Notes: a model not told the origin generated them from the letters alone. A stretch of DNA of 64,000 bases from Sphingomonas sp. BK235 (GCF_004345855.1 NZ_SLXN01000010.1:39859-103858), one strand, 5' to 3'; counted from the stretch's first letter, positions 27,382 through 36,334 are shown. A program made the numbers and translations.

Positions 27382-28365
27382 TCAGCATGTTGCGCTTGCC
27401 CGTGCTTCATCGAGAAGGACCGTCAACGCTCGGCCAGCCAAGGTAAGCTTGAAAGCATTCTGTTCCGTCGGCGTGGCGCCCGCCAACGCGATCTCGACGA
27501 TATGGTTGGCCGGATCTGCCGCGGAAGAGATGCCGGCCTCTGCCGCCTCTACCCGCCAAGGTTTCGGCGCCACCCCGCCGAAGGCCACCCGCGCAGCGCT
27601 CAGCCCCTGGCGGTCATAATGCGCGATCAGGGCAATAGAGACGTTCGCGAACGCATAGGACGCGCGGTCCCGCAACTTGAGGTAGCGCTGGACGCCGCCG
27701 ACGCGTTGCGGAAGCAGGACTCCCGTGACGAGTTCGCCGGGTTCAATTACGTGCTCGACGTGCGGCGTATCGCCCGGCAAGGCGTGAACATTTGCCAGCG
27801 GGATCCGCCGTGTCCCGCCATCGCACCGCAGCGTCTCCACCTCCGCATCCAGGACGCGAAGCGCGACCGCCATGTCGGACGGATAGGTCGCGATGCAGGC
27901 GCTGCTGCCACCGATGATGGCAAGATTGCGCGAGATGCCTTCCTGCGCCGCACAGCCTGATCCCGGCTGCCGCTTGTTGCACGGCAGGTCTCCTGAGTAG
28001 AAATACAAGCATCGGGTGCGCTGGAGCAGGTTGCCTCCCACCGTCGCCTTGTTGCGCAGCTGGCCGGAGGCACCCGAGACCAGCGCGCGCGCCAGAACGG
28101 GGTAACCAGACCGGACGCGCGCATCGGTGGCCAGATCCGAGTTGCGGACGAGCGCCCCGATCCGGAGCCCTCCGTCCGCGGTGTCCTCGATCCGGTCCAG
28201 GCCGATATGGTTCACATCGATGAGATGCGCCGGCGCCTCGATGCCGAGCTTCATGAGGTCGATCAAGTTGGTGCCGCCGGCCAGATAGCGGGCGCCCGGC
28301 GTGCTGGCGAACGCCTCGACGGCGTCCGATGGGCTGTATACCCGCTCGTAGGTGAAGCGCTTCAC
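27382..28365 (-). CDS. PaoB-like FAD subunit of molybdenum hydroxylase with FeS insert, 327 aa
   Basis: This is a CODH/xanthine-dehydrogenase FAD-binding fold, with RYLAGGTNLIDLMK and ATVGGNLLQRTRC. It carries a Cys-rich insert (Cys119, Cys129, Cys138, perhaps Cys157), which is the [4Fe-4S] feature of E. coli PaoB-type subunits and is absent from ordinary xanthine dehydrogenases. It passes electrons from the FeS subunit to the acceptor. The start is GTG at 28365, with GGAGG 7 nt upstream and a 4-nt overlap (GTGA) with the FeS gene. It is the last gene of a four-gene operon. Confidence 0.88.
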   Translation of the reverse strand: MKRFTYERVYSPSDAVEAFASTPGARYLAGGTNLIDLMKLGIEAPAHLIDVNHIGLDRIEDTADGGLRIGALVRNSDLATDARVRSGYPVLARALVSGASGQLRNKATVGGNLLQRTRCLYFYSGDLPCNKRQPGSGCAAQEGISRNLAIIGGSSACIATYPSDMAVALRVLDAEVETLRCDGGTRRIPLANVHALPGDTPHVEHVIEPGELVTGVLLPQRVGGVQRYLKLRDRASYAFANVSIALIAHYDRQGLSAARVAFGGVAPKPWRVEAAEAGISSAADPANHIVEIALAGATPTEQNAFKLTLAGRALTVLLDEARASATC

Positions 28366-28913
28366 GACTGAGCCTCCATCGCGTCCCGGACCGCAGCGAC
28401 GATGTTCGGGTAGGCAGCGCAACGGCAGAGATTGCCGCTCATGCGCTCGCGGATCTCTTCGTCCGAGTGGGAGATGCAGTCGAGGTCGCGTGAAACGTGG
28501 CTCGGCACGCCGCGACGGATCTCGTCTACCGCCCCGACCGCGGAGCAGATTTGCCCGGGCGTACAATAGCCGCATTGCAAACCGTCATGCGCCACGAAGG
28601 CGGCCTGCATCGGGTGCAGAGCGCCGGGAGTGCCCAGGCCCTCGATGGTCGTTATCTCGTCTCCCTCATGCATCACGGCCAAGGTAAGGCAGCTGTTGAT
28701 GCGCCGGCCGGCGACGAGCATCGTGCACGCGCCGCATTGGCCCTGATCGCAGCCCTTCTTGCTTCCCGTCAGGCCCAACTCGTCGCGCACCGCGTCCAGC
28801 AACGTCACGCGAGGGTCGATCCGGAGCCTGTGCGCGACCCCGTTCACGGTCAACGCCACCTCGCTCGTCCCTTCTTCGTGCTTCGACATGGCGGGGAGGC
28901 TGTCCGGCATCAT
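28362..28913 (-). CDS. PaoA-like [2Fe-2S] subunit of molybdenum hydroxylase, 183 aa
   Basis: A plant-type ferredoxin domain has Cys55, Cys60, Cys63 and Cys75 (CDQGQCGAC...C). A second [2Fe-2S] helical domain has Cys114 and Cys117 (CGYCTPGQ) and Cys163 and Cys165 (CRC). It relays electrons from the Mo centre to FAD. E. coli PaoA has a Tat signal that carries the complex to the periplasm; this protein has none, so the enzyme is predicted to be cytoplasmic. It overlaps both neighbours by 4 nt. Confidence 0.9.
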   Translation of the reverse strand: MMPDSLPAMSKHEEGTSEVALTVNGVAHRLRIDPRVTLLDAVRDELGLTGSKKGCDQGQCGACTMLVAGRRINSCLTLAVMHEGDEITTIEGLGTPGALHPMQAAFVAHDGLQCGYCTPGQICSAVGAVDEIRRGVPSHVSRDLDCISHSDEEIRERMSGNLCRCAAYPNIVAAVRDAMEAQS

Positions 28914-29215
28914 TCAGGCCGCATGATGTGGGAAGCGTCGTCGCCGACGACGGTGGCCCACTCGCGGATGTGCCAGCTGCGGACGAGGCCGTTGTTGATG
29001 TACGGGTCCGCGGCTGCGAACCGTTCGACCGGCTCTGGCGTCTCTGCCTTGAAGAGGATCAGTCCGGTATCGAGCGGTTCGGTCAGGGCACCGGCGAGAA
29101 CGAGTTCGCCGCGCTCGACCGCCGCCCAGGCCTTGGTCAGGTGGTCATCGCGGAACTGCGGCCGCCGCGCTTCATAATCCTCGCTGAACTCCATCAACAG
29201 GACGTAGTGCTTCAT
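28910..29215 (-). CDS. YciI-like protein inside the molybdenum hydroxylase operon, 101 aa
   Basis: KHYVLLMEFSEDY..RPQFRDDHLTKAWAAVERGELVLAGAL is the ferredoxin-like fold of the YciI family, with the His-Asp pair (DDH, residues ~23-25) expected for that fold. Its ATG overlaps the Mo-subunit stop by 4 nt, and its stop overlaps the FeS-subunit start. Full coupling inside the operon suggests a role with the enzyme, such as handling a product or intermediate, but YciI proteins are poorly understood. The frame is open further upstream; ATG at 29215 fits family length. Confidence 0.85.
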   Translation of the reverse strand: MKHYVLLMEFSEDYEARRPQFRDDHLTKAWAAVERGELVLAGALTEPLDTGLILFKAETPEPVERFAAADPYINNGLVRSWHIREWATVVGDDASHIMRPE

Positions 29216-31437
29216 ACGATCAACCCTTCCTTCATGAGCAAGTCGACATGGATGGGAAGCGATCGCGGCCGAATGCCCGTCGCGTCGTACACGGCATTGG
29301 CCACGGCCGCCGCGACACCCACCATGCCGATCTCCCCGGCGCTCTTCGCACCGAGCACCCCGGTCTGCGGGTCGGGCTCGCCGACGAAAATGGCCTCGAT
29401 CGCCGGGATGTCGGCGTTCACGGGTACGAGATACTCGCCCAGGTCGGTGTTGATGTACCGGCCGAAGCGCGCGTCGATCTCCGTGCCTTCCCACAGCGCC
29501 TGGCCGAGGCCCATGGTGACCGCTCCGATGATCTGCGAACGCGCCGTGACCGGGCTGAGCACGCGGCCGATGTCGATGGCGCTGACGAAGCGACGGACGC
29601 GGATCGTGTCGAGGTCCGGGTCGATCGCCACCTCGCAGAAGTGCGCGGCGTTGCTCTCCACACTAAGCGGCGCTGAGCCGTCGGGCTCCCACTTGCCGAA
29701 ACCGGCCACCGACGCAGCGCCCGTCCGCAGGAGAATGGCGTGCGCGCCCTCGTCATCGCTGCCCGGCTGATCGCCCGCCTGCGCCGCGAGTTCGGCCTTC
29801 ACCTCCGCGCAGGCCGCCAGGATCGCGCGTCCGACGCTCGCCACGATGCGGGAACCGCCGGCCTGCGGCGCGAACGGCAAGTCGGTGGTGCCGAAGACGA
29901 GTTCCACATCTGCCGCGCGCACGCCCAGAGCCTCGGCGACGATCTGTGGCATCACGGTCGGATTGCCGGTGCCGATCTCGGCCAGACCGGTCTCGACGAC
30001 GACCTTGCCCGACCGGTGCAGCACCACACGCGCCGTCGCCATCGAGGCGTAGCGCGGATAGCTGCCCGCCGACATGCCATGCCCGATCAGCAGCCGACCC
30101 TCGCGCCCGCCGCGGCGCGTTCCGCCCGGGCGCCAGCCGAAGTGTGCGGCGCCGACGGCGTAACAGCGCCTGAGCGCCGTGCTCGACCAGGGCTGCCCGG
30201 TCTCCGGATCTACCGCCGCGAAGTTGCGCAAGCGAAGGTCGATCGGATCGATCGCGAGTTGAACCGCGAGCTCGTCCATCGCGCTCTCGAGTGCGAACGA
30301 CCCCGTGCTCTTGCCGGGTGCTCGCATCGACGTGCCGGCAGGCAGGTTCAGATGCGCGAGGCGCGTTGTCACCGCCACGTTGGGGCAGGCGTATCGCGTG
30401 CGCGTGCGACCGACACAACCCTCGACATATTCGTCCACCGTGCCGGTCTGGACGACGGCCTCATGCTTGATCGCCAACAATGTTCCGTCGCGTTCCGCGC
30501 CGAGCGACAGGTGCTGGATCAGGTTCGGGCGATGGCCCACCGCGGTGAACATCTGCGGCCGCGTGACCACCAGCTTCACGGGCCGTTCGACGAGGCGCGC
30601 CGCGAGGGCGGCGATATAGCCGTGCGGCCACAGCTGGAGCTTGCACCCGAAGGCGCCGCCCACGAACCGGGCGGTCACACGTACATCCTCCTTCTTCAGA
30701 TCGAACGCACTCGCGAGCGCTGCGGCGATGACGTGCGGCCCCTGATTGGAGTCATGGACGACCAGCTTGCCCTCAACCCATTCCGCGATGGTGGCGGCCG
30801 CCTCGATCGGATTGTGGTGTGCGGTCGGAGACAGGTACGTTGCATGAACGGTGACGGGCGCGGAAGCGAGCGCCTGGTCCGGGTCGCCGCGCGCCGACGT
30901 GGCCTTCTCGCCGCCCGGTATCTGCCCCGTTCGCGGCTCGGTCGCCTCTCCTTCAAGGAAGGGTAGGGATGTCTCGAACGCGTCGGGCGCATAGTCGACC
31001 GCGAGCGCGCGTGCCGCAGCCGTGGCGTTCGCGAGCGTGTCGGCGATCACCGCGGCGACCGCCTGGCCGGCATGACGGATGATCGTATCGGCGAGTGCGA
31101 GGCTCGCGCCGTGATCAGGCCGGCGCAGCAGCTCTTCCGGCTGTTCCGGCCACGCTGGCGGTGGTGCGCCGCGGAGCGCTGACACATTGAGATGCGAAAC
31201 CACCCCCAACACGCCCGGCTGGGCTAAGGTGCGTTCCACGTCGATCGAGACGATACGGCCGGATGCTATGGGGCTGCACACGAGAACCGCATGCGCCAAG
31301 CCCTCCGGGTAATGGTCGGCGGTGTACGTCGCCGTTCCGGTGACCTTGAGCGGTGCGTCGACCCGCGTCGGCGCCGCTCCCACCCCCATGACATCGGCGG
31401 GTGTCGCGGGCGACGACACCGTCGCGGCGGCGATCAT
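29212..31437 (-). CDS. PaoC-like molybdopterin-binding subunit of molybdenum hydroxylase, 741 aa
   Basis: This is a complete large subunit: TRVDAPLKVTGTATYTAD at the start, RFVGGAFGCKLQLWPH and LPAGTSMRAPGKSTG in the Mo-cofactor region, TARSQIIGAVTMGLGQALWE, and the catalytic Glu702 in KSAGEIGMVG. It resembles E. coli PaoC along its length, so aldehydes are the likely substrates, possibly with a cytosine-dinucleotide cofactor. ATG at 31437 gives the same N-terminal length as PaoC; ATG at 31503 is also possible. No maturation factor (PaoD-type) gene is adjacent. Confidence 0.88.
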   Translation of the reverse strand: MIAAATVSSPATPADVMGVGAAPTRVDAPLKVTGTATYTADHYPEGLAHAVLVCSPIASGRIVSIDVERTLAQPGVLGVVSHLNVSALRGAPPPAWPEQPEELLRRPDHGASLALADTIIRHAGQAVAAVIADTLANATAAARALAVDYAPDAFETSLPFLEGEATEPRTGQIPGGEKATSARGDPDQALASAPVTVHATYLSPTAHHNPIEAAATIAEWVEGKLVVHDSNQGPHVIAAALASAFDLKKEDVRVTARFVGGAFGCKLQLWPHGYIAALAARLVERPVKLVVTRPQMFTAVGHRPNLIQHLSLGAERDGTLLAIKHEAVVQTGTVDEYVEGCVGRTRTRYACPNVAVTTRLAHLNLPAGTSMRAPGKSTGSFALESAMDELAVQLAIDPIDLRLRNFAAVDPETGQPWSSTALRRCYAVGAAHFGWRPGGTRRGGREGRLLIGHGMSAGSYPRYASMATARVVLHRSGKVVVETGLAEIGTGNPTVMPQIVAEALGVRAADVELVFGTTDLPFAPQAGGSRIVASVGRAILAACAEVKAELAAQAGDQPGSDDEGAHAILLRTGAASVAGFGKWEPDGSAPLSVESNAAHFCEVAIDPDLDTIRVRRFVSAIDIGRVLSPVTARSQIIGAVTMGLGQALWEGTEIDARFGRYINTDLGEYLVPVNADIPAIEAIFVGEPDPQTGVLGAKSAGEIGMVGVAAAVANAVYDATGIRPRSLPIHVDLLMKEGLIV

Positions 31438-32122
31438 CTTCGGAGGATGACGTTGGTCAGGCGGTGAGGGCCTTGGGATCATGCAGGAAGGATGGTCGCG
31501 CATGATGATCGAAACGCAGGCAGAACGACACCGTTCTTCGCCGAATCGTCCGCCCAGTTGGGACAGATCGGCGACGCGCCGCGTTCGTGCCTTCGGCCAC
31601 GTTCTTGATCCCTTGCGCGGTCAGGCGGGAAGCGATGGACGTCTCCTCGCCCCGCGCGGTCGATGCACGCCTCGACCTCGACCAGCGCGAGCCGTAGCTC
31701 GCCAGGGCTGTGCCGGGGCCCGCGACCTGGGCCGTCATGATCCCTGACCTCGGCGGTGTCCGCACGACGCTGCGCCGACGCAAGGCCCACCTGCCCGGGC
31801 TGCGCAGAAAGGCGCTCTGACGGTGTCGCGCGCGAGACGTCGCTCGCCTGAGCGCTTCGGCAGCAGGGCCTGGATGGGGCTGCAACAGAACCGCTGCCAC
31901 GAGATCCTGCCGCCCGCCTGTAACCGCGCGCGGTCCCAGCCGAATAGCAACGGCGGCATTCCTCTGGATGGCAGCGCCTCGAGCGATGCCCGTTCTCTTG
32001 GGCACATCGTTCGGGCCGCTGCCAATCTGCGACCGCCCGGAGACGGGGCGCGAGCGGGAGCGACGTTCGGGGATGTCGACGTTAGTAGCGGATAAGGCGG
32101 TAGAAAGAACAAGGAGCGTTTT
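31438..32122. other. 685-bp gap upstream of the hydroxylase operon
   Basis: I see no intact gene. On the minus strand at 31480-31740, coding-like segments (for example ASRLTAQGIKNVAEGTNA) change frame repeatedly, which suggests a decayed gene of unknown type. At 31920-31944 there is a GTAACC-N15-CGAA near match to the promoter motif seen further right. Its spacing is one base short and no gene follows closely. Confidence 0.35.
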
Positions 32123-32659
32123 ATGAGAGCAACATCCCGGACCGCTGTCACGTTCGCGGCATTATTCGGCATTGTCTCGATCGTCGTTGCTGCGACGGCT
32201 AGCAGTGCGATGGCGCAAACGCGACCCGACAGGGGCGAGATCGTCCGTCAGTTCCGGATGAACTTCTCGAACGACCAGCTGGACAAGAACGGTGAAATGG
32301 TGGCTGACGACGTCGTGGTTGAGGTCAACGGCGGCGTGTCCAGCAAGCCGAACGGCGCTACGTTCAGGGGGCGCGATGAGTTCGTCGCCTGGCAGAAGGG
32401 CGTCAAGGCCACCTTTCCCGGCAGCACGATAACCGAGGACGATATCGTCGTGTCTGGCAACAAGGTAGCGGTTCGCTACACGGTTTCGGGTCCGCATCGC
32501 GGTCCGTTGCCGACCCCGGACGGGGCGATCCAGCCGACGGGGCGGACCGTGCACATCCACGCGGCGGAGTTCTTTACCTTCAACGACCAGGGCAAGGTCA
32601 TACACCTGCAGAACTTCTCGAATGATCTGAACGTGGTTCACCAGCTCACGGCAAAATGA
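32123..32659 (+). CDS. Secreted SnoaL/ketosteroid-isomerase-like protein, 178 aa
   Basis: The signal peptide (AALFGIVSIVVAATASSAMAQ) is cut near residue 32. The mature domain is a SnoaL-like alpha+beta cone: EIVRQFRMNFSNDQLDKNGEMVADDVVVEV, FRGRDEFVAWQKGVKATFPGSTITEDDIVVSGNKVAVRYTVSG, then a C-terminal strand. Such proteins bind small hydrophobic molecules or act as ester cyclases; being secreted is unusual. AAGGAG lies 6 nt before the ATG. Confidence 0.8.
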   Translation: MRATSRTAVTFAALFGIVSIVVAATASSAMAQTRPDRGEIVRQFRMNFSNDQLDKNGEMVADDVVVEVNGGVSSKPNGATFRGRDEFVAWQKGVKATFPGSTITEDDIVVSGNKVAVRYTVSGPHRGPLPTPDGAIQPTGRTVHIHAAEFFTFNDQGKVIHLQNFSNDLNVVHQLTAK

Positions 32660-32909
32660 CGGGGTAATCGCCGGGCGCCGCATCATCTGGTGCCTCATCG
32701 GGAGAGCGCCACCGCGCCGGCAAGCACGAGCGGCGCGACCCAGCCAACGAGGGTCGTGTCCGCATCGAGCAACTCATGGCCTGATCATGAGGTTTGCTGT
32801 GGCACATGACGTTGAATCCGGCGCTCGGCCGAGATTCCAAGCCGACGAGCGTGGTCGCGAACCGGCTATGGCGGTTCTGCCGTTGAGACTGAGAACGACG
32901 TGTCGGCGT

Positions 32910-32935
32910 GTAACCGAGACGACGGCTCGACCGAA
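32910..32935 (+). promoter_or_regulatory. SigF-type ECF promoter for the thioredoxin operon
   Basis: GTAACC (32910-32915), exactly 16 nt, then CGAA (32932-32935), 36 nt before the thioredoxin start. The motif is identical to the GTAACC-N16-CGAA promoter known for Caulobacter SigF. It lies in the 311-bp gap 32660-32970, where I see no gene. Confidence 0.75.
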
Positions 32936-32970
32936 ATCACGGGAGCTGTTCACGTCATCAGGAGGCCCCC

Positions 32971-33375
32971 GTGCGTCACTTCCCAGCGGTCGTCGTGGTC
33001 GCGTCCATGACCATCTCATTTCCGTTGCTCGTTGGCCCCGCGTCCGCGCAGGTCGCCGGTCGCGCGTTCGACCGGGCAGCCTTCGAGGCCGCGCAGACGG
33101 CGGGTCGGCCGATCCTCGTCTGGGTCCACGCGCCCTGGTGCCCGGTCTGCCGCCAGCAGCAGAAGACGATCGCCCGCGTCACCGCGGAACCGGCGTTCCG
33201 TGACATGCACGTGTTCCGGATCGACTATGACACGCAGAAGGCGCTGTGGCGCGCGTTCGGCGCGACGCAGCAGTCGACGCTGATCGCGTTCCACGGGCGC
33301 CGCGAGACGGGGCGCATCGCGCACGAGACCGACGACGCCAAAGTGTCCGCCGTGATCCGCGGCGCGATCGCCTGA
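32971..33375 (+). CDS. Periplasmic thioredoxin-fold protein, 134 aa
   Basis: A signal peptide (VVVVASMTISFPLLVGPASAQ) precedes a thioredoxin-like domain with active site APWCPVCRQQ. The domain is the shortened type seen in DsbD C-terminal regions (PILVWVHAPWCPVC...VFRIDYDTQKALWRAFGATQQSTLIAF). The GTG start has AGGAGG about 6 nt upstream. It is followed 5 nt later by a CcdA gene, so together they form a split DsbD-like relay carrying reducing power from the cytoplasm to the periplasm. Confidence 0.85.
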   Translation: MRHFPAVVVVASMTISFPLLVGPASAQVAGRAFDRAAFEAAQTAGRPILVWVHAPWCPVCRQQQKTIARVTAEPAFRDMHVFRIDYDTQKALWRAFGATQQSTLIAFHGRRETGRIAHETDDAKVSAVIRGAIA

Positions 33376-33380
33376 GCCGC

Positions 33381-34109
33381 ATGGCATCGGTCCTCCATCC
33401 TGCGCTCGCCTATGTCGCCGGCGCGCTGACGATCTTGTCACCCTGCGTCCTGCCGTTGGTGCCGATCGTGCTGTCGTCCGCGGCGCAGCGGCATCGCCTG
33501 GCGCCGCTGGCGCTCGGTGCGGGGCTGGTCGTCGCGTTCACCTCGGTCGGATTCACCGTCGCCGCGTTCGGCCAGGCTTTGGGCATCGACACGCTCGCGG
33601 TACGCGCGGCCGGTGCGATCGTGCTGGTGCTCGCGGGCGTCGTCCTCCTGTTCCAAAAGGCGCAGGACGCTTTGGCTCGGCTCGCCACGCCGCTGGCTGC
33701 CTGGGCGGGCCGGCGCCAGGAGACGCTGGATGCGCGCGCCGGACTGTGGGGCCAGGCAGCGGTCGGTGCTCTCCTCGGCGTCGTCTGGGCGCCTTGCGTC
33801 GGGCCGACCCTGGGCGCCGCCGTCGCGCTCGCCGCCGAGGGCACGAACTTGGGCGAGGTGCTGGTGGTGATGGCCGCTTTCGGTCTCGGCATCGCGACGG
33901 TGCTGCTGCTGATCGCGGGTGTGGCGCGGGGCGTGCTCGCGCGGTGGCGGGATCGGCTCATGCTGGCGGGGGGGCGCGGCAAGGCCGTTCTGGGCGGACT
34001 GCTCGTCATCCTGGGCGCGTCGATCCTGACGGGTCTCGACCGACGGACCGAGGCCTTCGTGCTGGATCACCTGCCCGACCGCGTCACCGAATGGTCGACC
34101 GCGGTCTGA
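33381..34109 (+). CDS. CcdA/DsbD-type transmembrane electron transporter, 242 aa
   Basis: Six hydrophobic segments carry the two redox Cys motifs SPCVLP (near residue 20) and APCVGP (near 140), one in each half, as in CcdA and the DsbD beta domain. It accepts electrons from cytoplasmic thioredoxin and passes them to the adjacent periplasmic thioredoxin-fold protein. The frame is open upstream to 33246, but ATG at 33381 is the only start compatible with the membrane topology and the upstream gene's stop. Confidence 0.88.
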   Translation: MASVLHPALAYVAGALTILSPCVLPLVPIVLSSAAQRHRLAPLALGAGLVVAFTSVGFTVAAFGQALGIDTLAVRAAGAIVLVLAGVVLLFQKAQDALARLATPLAAWAGRRQETLDARAGLWGQAAVGALLGVVWAPCVGPTLGAAVALAAEGTNLGEVLVVMAAFGLGIATVLLLIAGVARGVLARWRDRLMLAGGRGKAVLGGLLVILGASILTGLDRRTEAFVLDHLPDRVTEWSTAV

Positions 34110-34173
34110 GGCCGCCTGCGCGTGCGCCGACCGCGACGCGTCGATTTCTCGCATGAACAACAAGGAGCTGACC

Positions 34174-34923
34174 ATGAGAGCCCTTCACGTTTCCGCTGCC
34201 ATCGGCGCGCTCTTCCTCGGCGGGATCGGCTTGGCTTCGGTCGTCCATCCCGTCGCAGCGGGGAAACAGCGGGGGGCCGTCGGCGCAGGCGGGGTGACCT
34301 CGTCCGCCGATGATCGCCTCGTGGTGGTCGAGCTGTTCCAGAGCCAGGGTTGTTCGAGCTGCCCGCCGGCGACCGCCAACCTCAACGCGCTCGCGGGAAA
34401 GCCCCATGTTCTCGCGCTGTCCTACGGCGTCACGTACTGGGACCAGCTCGGGTGGAAGGACACGTTCGCGTCGCCCCAGTTCACCGCGCGGCAGTGGGAC
34501 TATGCCCGCCACCACGGACGCGACCGGGTGTGGACCCCGCAGGTCTATGTCGGCGGGCAGCGCGACATCGTCGGGGCGAACCGGGCGCAGCTCGACCAGC
34601 TGATCGCGAGGACCAGCATCAAGGGACCGGCGGTGACGATCGCGGCTGGGCAGGTGCGGGTCGCGTCTGCCCGCGCGGCACGCCCCGCCATCGTCTGGAT
34701 GGTCCGCTACGATCCGCGCACGATCGACGTGCCGATCAGGGCCGGCGAGAACGGCGGGCGCACGCTGCCCCACCGCAACATCGTGCGCGAGCTCGTGCAG
34801 ATCGGCCACTGGAGCGGCGCGGCCGCCAGCTTCGCCCTTCCCGCGCGACGCGACCCTTATCGCGTGGCGGTGATCGTTCAGGACGGCAAGGGCGGTGCGA
34901 TCATCGGCGCGGCGAAGGCGTAG
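34174..34923 (+). CDS. DUF1223 secreted thioredoxin-like protein, 249 aa
   Basis: The signal peptide (HVSAAIGALFLGGIGLASVVHPVAA) is followed by LVVVELFQSQGCSSCPPATANL, the CxxC of DUF1223 proteins, and YGVTYWDQLGWKDTFASPQFTARQ, also diagnostic. ATG at 34174 has AAGGAG 6 nt upstream; ATG at 34153 would put that site inside the gene. It shares an operon with thioredoxin, CcdA and an ECF sigma factor, which fits a periplasmic thiol-stress role. The biochemical function of the family is not established. Confidence 0.87.
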   Translation: MRALHVSAAIGALFLGGIGLASVVHPVAAGKQRGAVGAGGVTSSADDRLVVVELFQSQGCSSCPPATANLNALAGKPHVLALSYGVTYWDQLGWKDTFASPQFTARQWDYARHHGRDRVWTPQVYVGGQRDIVGANRAQLDQLIARTSIKGPAVTIAAGQVRVASARAARPAIVWMVRYDPRTIDVPIRAGENGGRTLPHRNIVRELVQIGHWSGAAASFALPARRDPYRVAVIVQDGKGGAIIGAAKA

Positions 34924-34932
34924 GGATCGCGG

Positions 34933-35478
34933 ATGCCGGTCGGAACGCCTGACGGGGCGGAGTGGGGCCTGCTCATGGCCGCCGCGCAGGATGGGCAGGG
35001 CGGCCCCTACCGGCGCCTGTTGGACGAGCTGCGTCGCTGGCTGACCGGCTTCTTCGCCCGACGTCTCCCGCCGTCGCAGGTGGAGGATGCGGTGCAGGAG
35101 ACGCTGATCGCGATCCACGACAAGCGTCACACCTATGATCGGACGAGGCCCTTCAAACCGTGGCTGGTCGCGGTGGCGCGCTACAAGTGGATCGACCGGT
35201 TACGCTCGATGACGCGGACCCGCGCCGACGTGCTGGACGAGGAGATCGCGGTCGCCGACCACGAGAGCGCGGTGACGAGCGCGGCGATCCTCGATCAACT
35301 CCTCGGTCAGTTGAAGCCGGCGCAGCAGGCGGTCATCCGGCTGGTCAAGATCGAGGGATTCAGCATCGAAGAGGCCTCCGCCTACACCGGACAATCGAGT
35401 TCGCTGGTCAAGGTCAACATCCATCGCGGGCTCGCGCGCATGGCCGCCATGATCGAGCAGCACGGAGCGGTGGATTGA
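34933..35478 (+). CDS. ECF sigma factor, SigF-like, without adjacent anti-sigma gene, 181 aa
   Basis: The sigma-70 region 2 motifs (QVEDAVQETLIAIHDKRHTYDRTRPFKPWLVAVARYKWIDRLR) and region 4 (LKPAQQAVIRLVKIEGFSIEEASAYTGQSSSLVKVNIHRGLARM) are complete. It is the fourth gene of the operon driven by the GTAACC promoter, so it probably amplifies its own expression. It is a paralogue of the sigma at 36436, but unlike that one it has no NrsF gene next to it; it may share the NrsF encoded at 36972. Confidence 0.87.
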   Translation: MPVGTPDGAEWGLLMAAAQDGQGGPYRRLLDELRRWLTGFFARRLPPSQVEDAVQETLIAIHDKRHTYDRTRPFKPWLVAVARYKWIDRLRSMTRTRADVLDEEIAVADHESAVTSAAILDQLLGQLKPAQQAVIRLVKIEGFSIEEASAYTGQSSSLVKVNIHRGLARMAAMIEQHGAVD

Positions 35479-35571
35479 AGCTGGATCGACGTGGCCCGAT
35501 GTCAAGGCCTCGTCGCGTCGGAGTTACACCGCCGCCCGTGCGGCCGTCGGATGCCGGTCCGCCTCGCATTG

Positions 35572-36132
35572 CTACACCCCGCTCACGATCATGCCGGGCA
35601 GCAGGACGAACAGAACGGCGATATACGTCATCTTCTGGATGACGTTGTAGGACAGCGCCGCCGCGCCGGTCGGGAAGCGCAGCCGCGCGTGATCCTTGAC
35701 GTCCTGCCACAGGTGCGCCGGGGCGAGCTCGCGCCGCTTCAACGTCAGGTCGCGCTGGAGATGGCGGTTCACCCATCCGATCACCAGATGCGCCAGCAGG
35801 CCGAACGCGAACAGCCAGGCGAAGAAGAAGTGCCAGGTGCGCGCGAGCGCGAGATTGTAGGTCGACGGGATCGTCGCCCAACCGGGGAAGCGCGGTGGGT
35901 TCCACCACGGCTGATCGAGATTGGCGCCGTAGAGGCCCCAGTAGAGGTGCGGGTGCGCGTTGGAGATCATGAGCCCGCTCATCAGCAGCACGATGACGGT
36001 GACCGCGTTGATCCAATGCCACAATCGGGTCGGCAGCCGATGCTTGTAGGCGAGGTCGCCGCCCCGCACCGGCGCCCCCGGCGCCCCCGGTGCCTCCTTG
36101 CCCACTCGGTCGCGCGTCGCGGCGTCAATCAT
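35572..36132 (-). pseudogene. Truncated cytochrome b (b561-like, membrane), 186 aa remaining
   Basis: A cytochrome b/b6-type N-terminus is well conserved: HRLPTRLWHWINA with His39, ARTWHFFFAWLF with His101, ELAPAHLWQDVKDHARLRFPTGAAALSYNVIQK, and a third membrane segment ending GMIVSGV. A stop then ends the frame at the point where relatives continue into a fourth helix (~70 aa) carrying the remaining heme-ligand His residues. Only 93 bp separate this stop from the convergent sigma gene, so the lost part is deleted, not frameshifted. The start has AGGAG 7 nt upstream. It is probably non-functional as a heme protein. Confidence 0.75.
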
Positions 36133-36177
36133 CGGCAGCTCCTGGCAGGGATCGTAGGTGATCGCCTCGCGGACGCA

Positions 36178-36203
36178 TTCGCCCGCCGCGCCCGCCCGGT
36201 TAC
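36178..36203 (-). promoter_or_regulatory. SigF-type ECF promoter for the cytochrome b gene
   Basis: On the minus strand: GTAACC (36203-36198), 16 nt, CGAA (36181-36178), 46 nt before the cytochrome b ATG at 36132. Confidence 0.7.
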
Positions 36204-36334
36204 AGCCGTCGCGCGCTGCTCGCGGAACGTCTCGTCGTGGTCGTCGCGCGACCCGGCGGTCGCGGCGCGGGACGCAGAAGGGGTGCCAGCCCTTGCGCGA
36301 CGGGCACCAGGGAGCGGGAGCCCAGGGCCAATGC

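Noticed and set aside
31920..31944. GTAACC-N15-CGAA as a further SigF-type promoter
   Set aside because: Spacer is 15 instead of 16 nt and no gene starts nearby (the SnoaL-like gene is ~180 bp away with its own ribosome site); kept only as a near match.
36067..36092. GGCGCCCCC tandem repeat as a regulatory repeat
   Set aside because: It encodes a Gly-Ala-Pro run in the cytochrome b N-terminus and is short.
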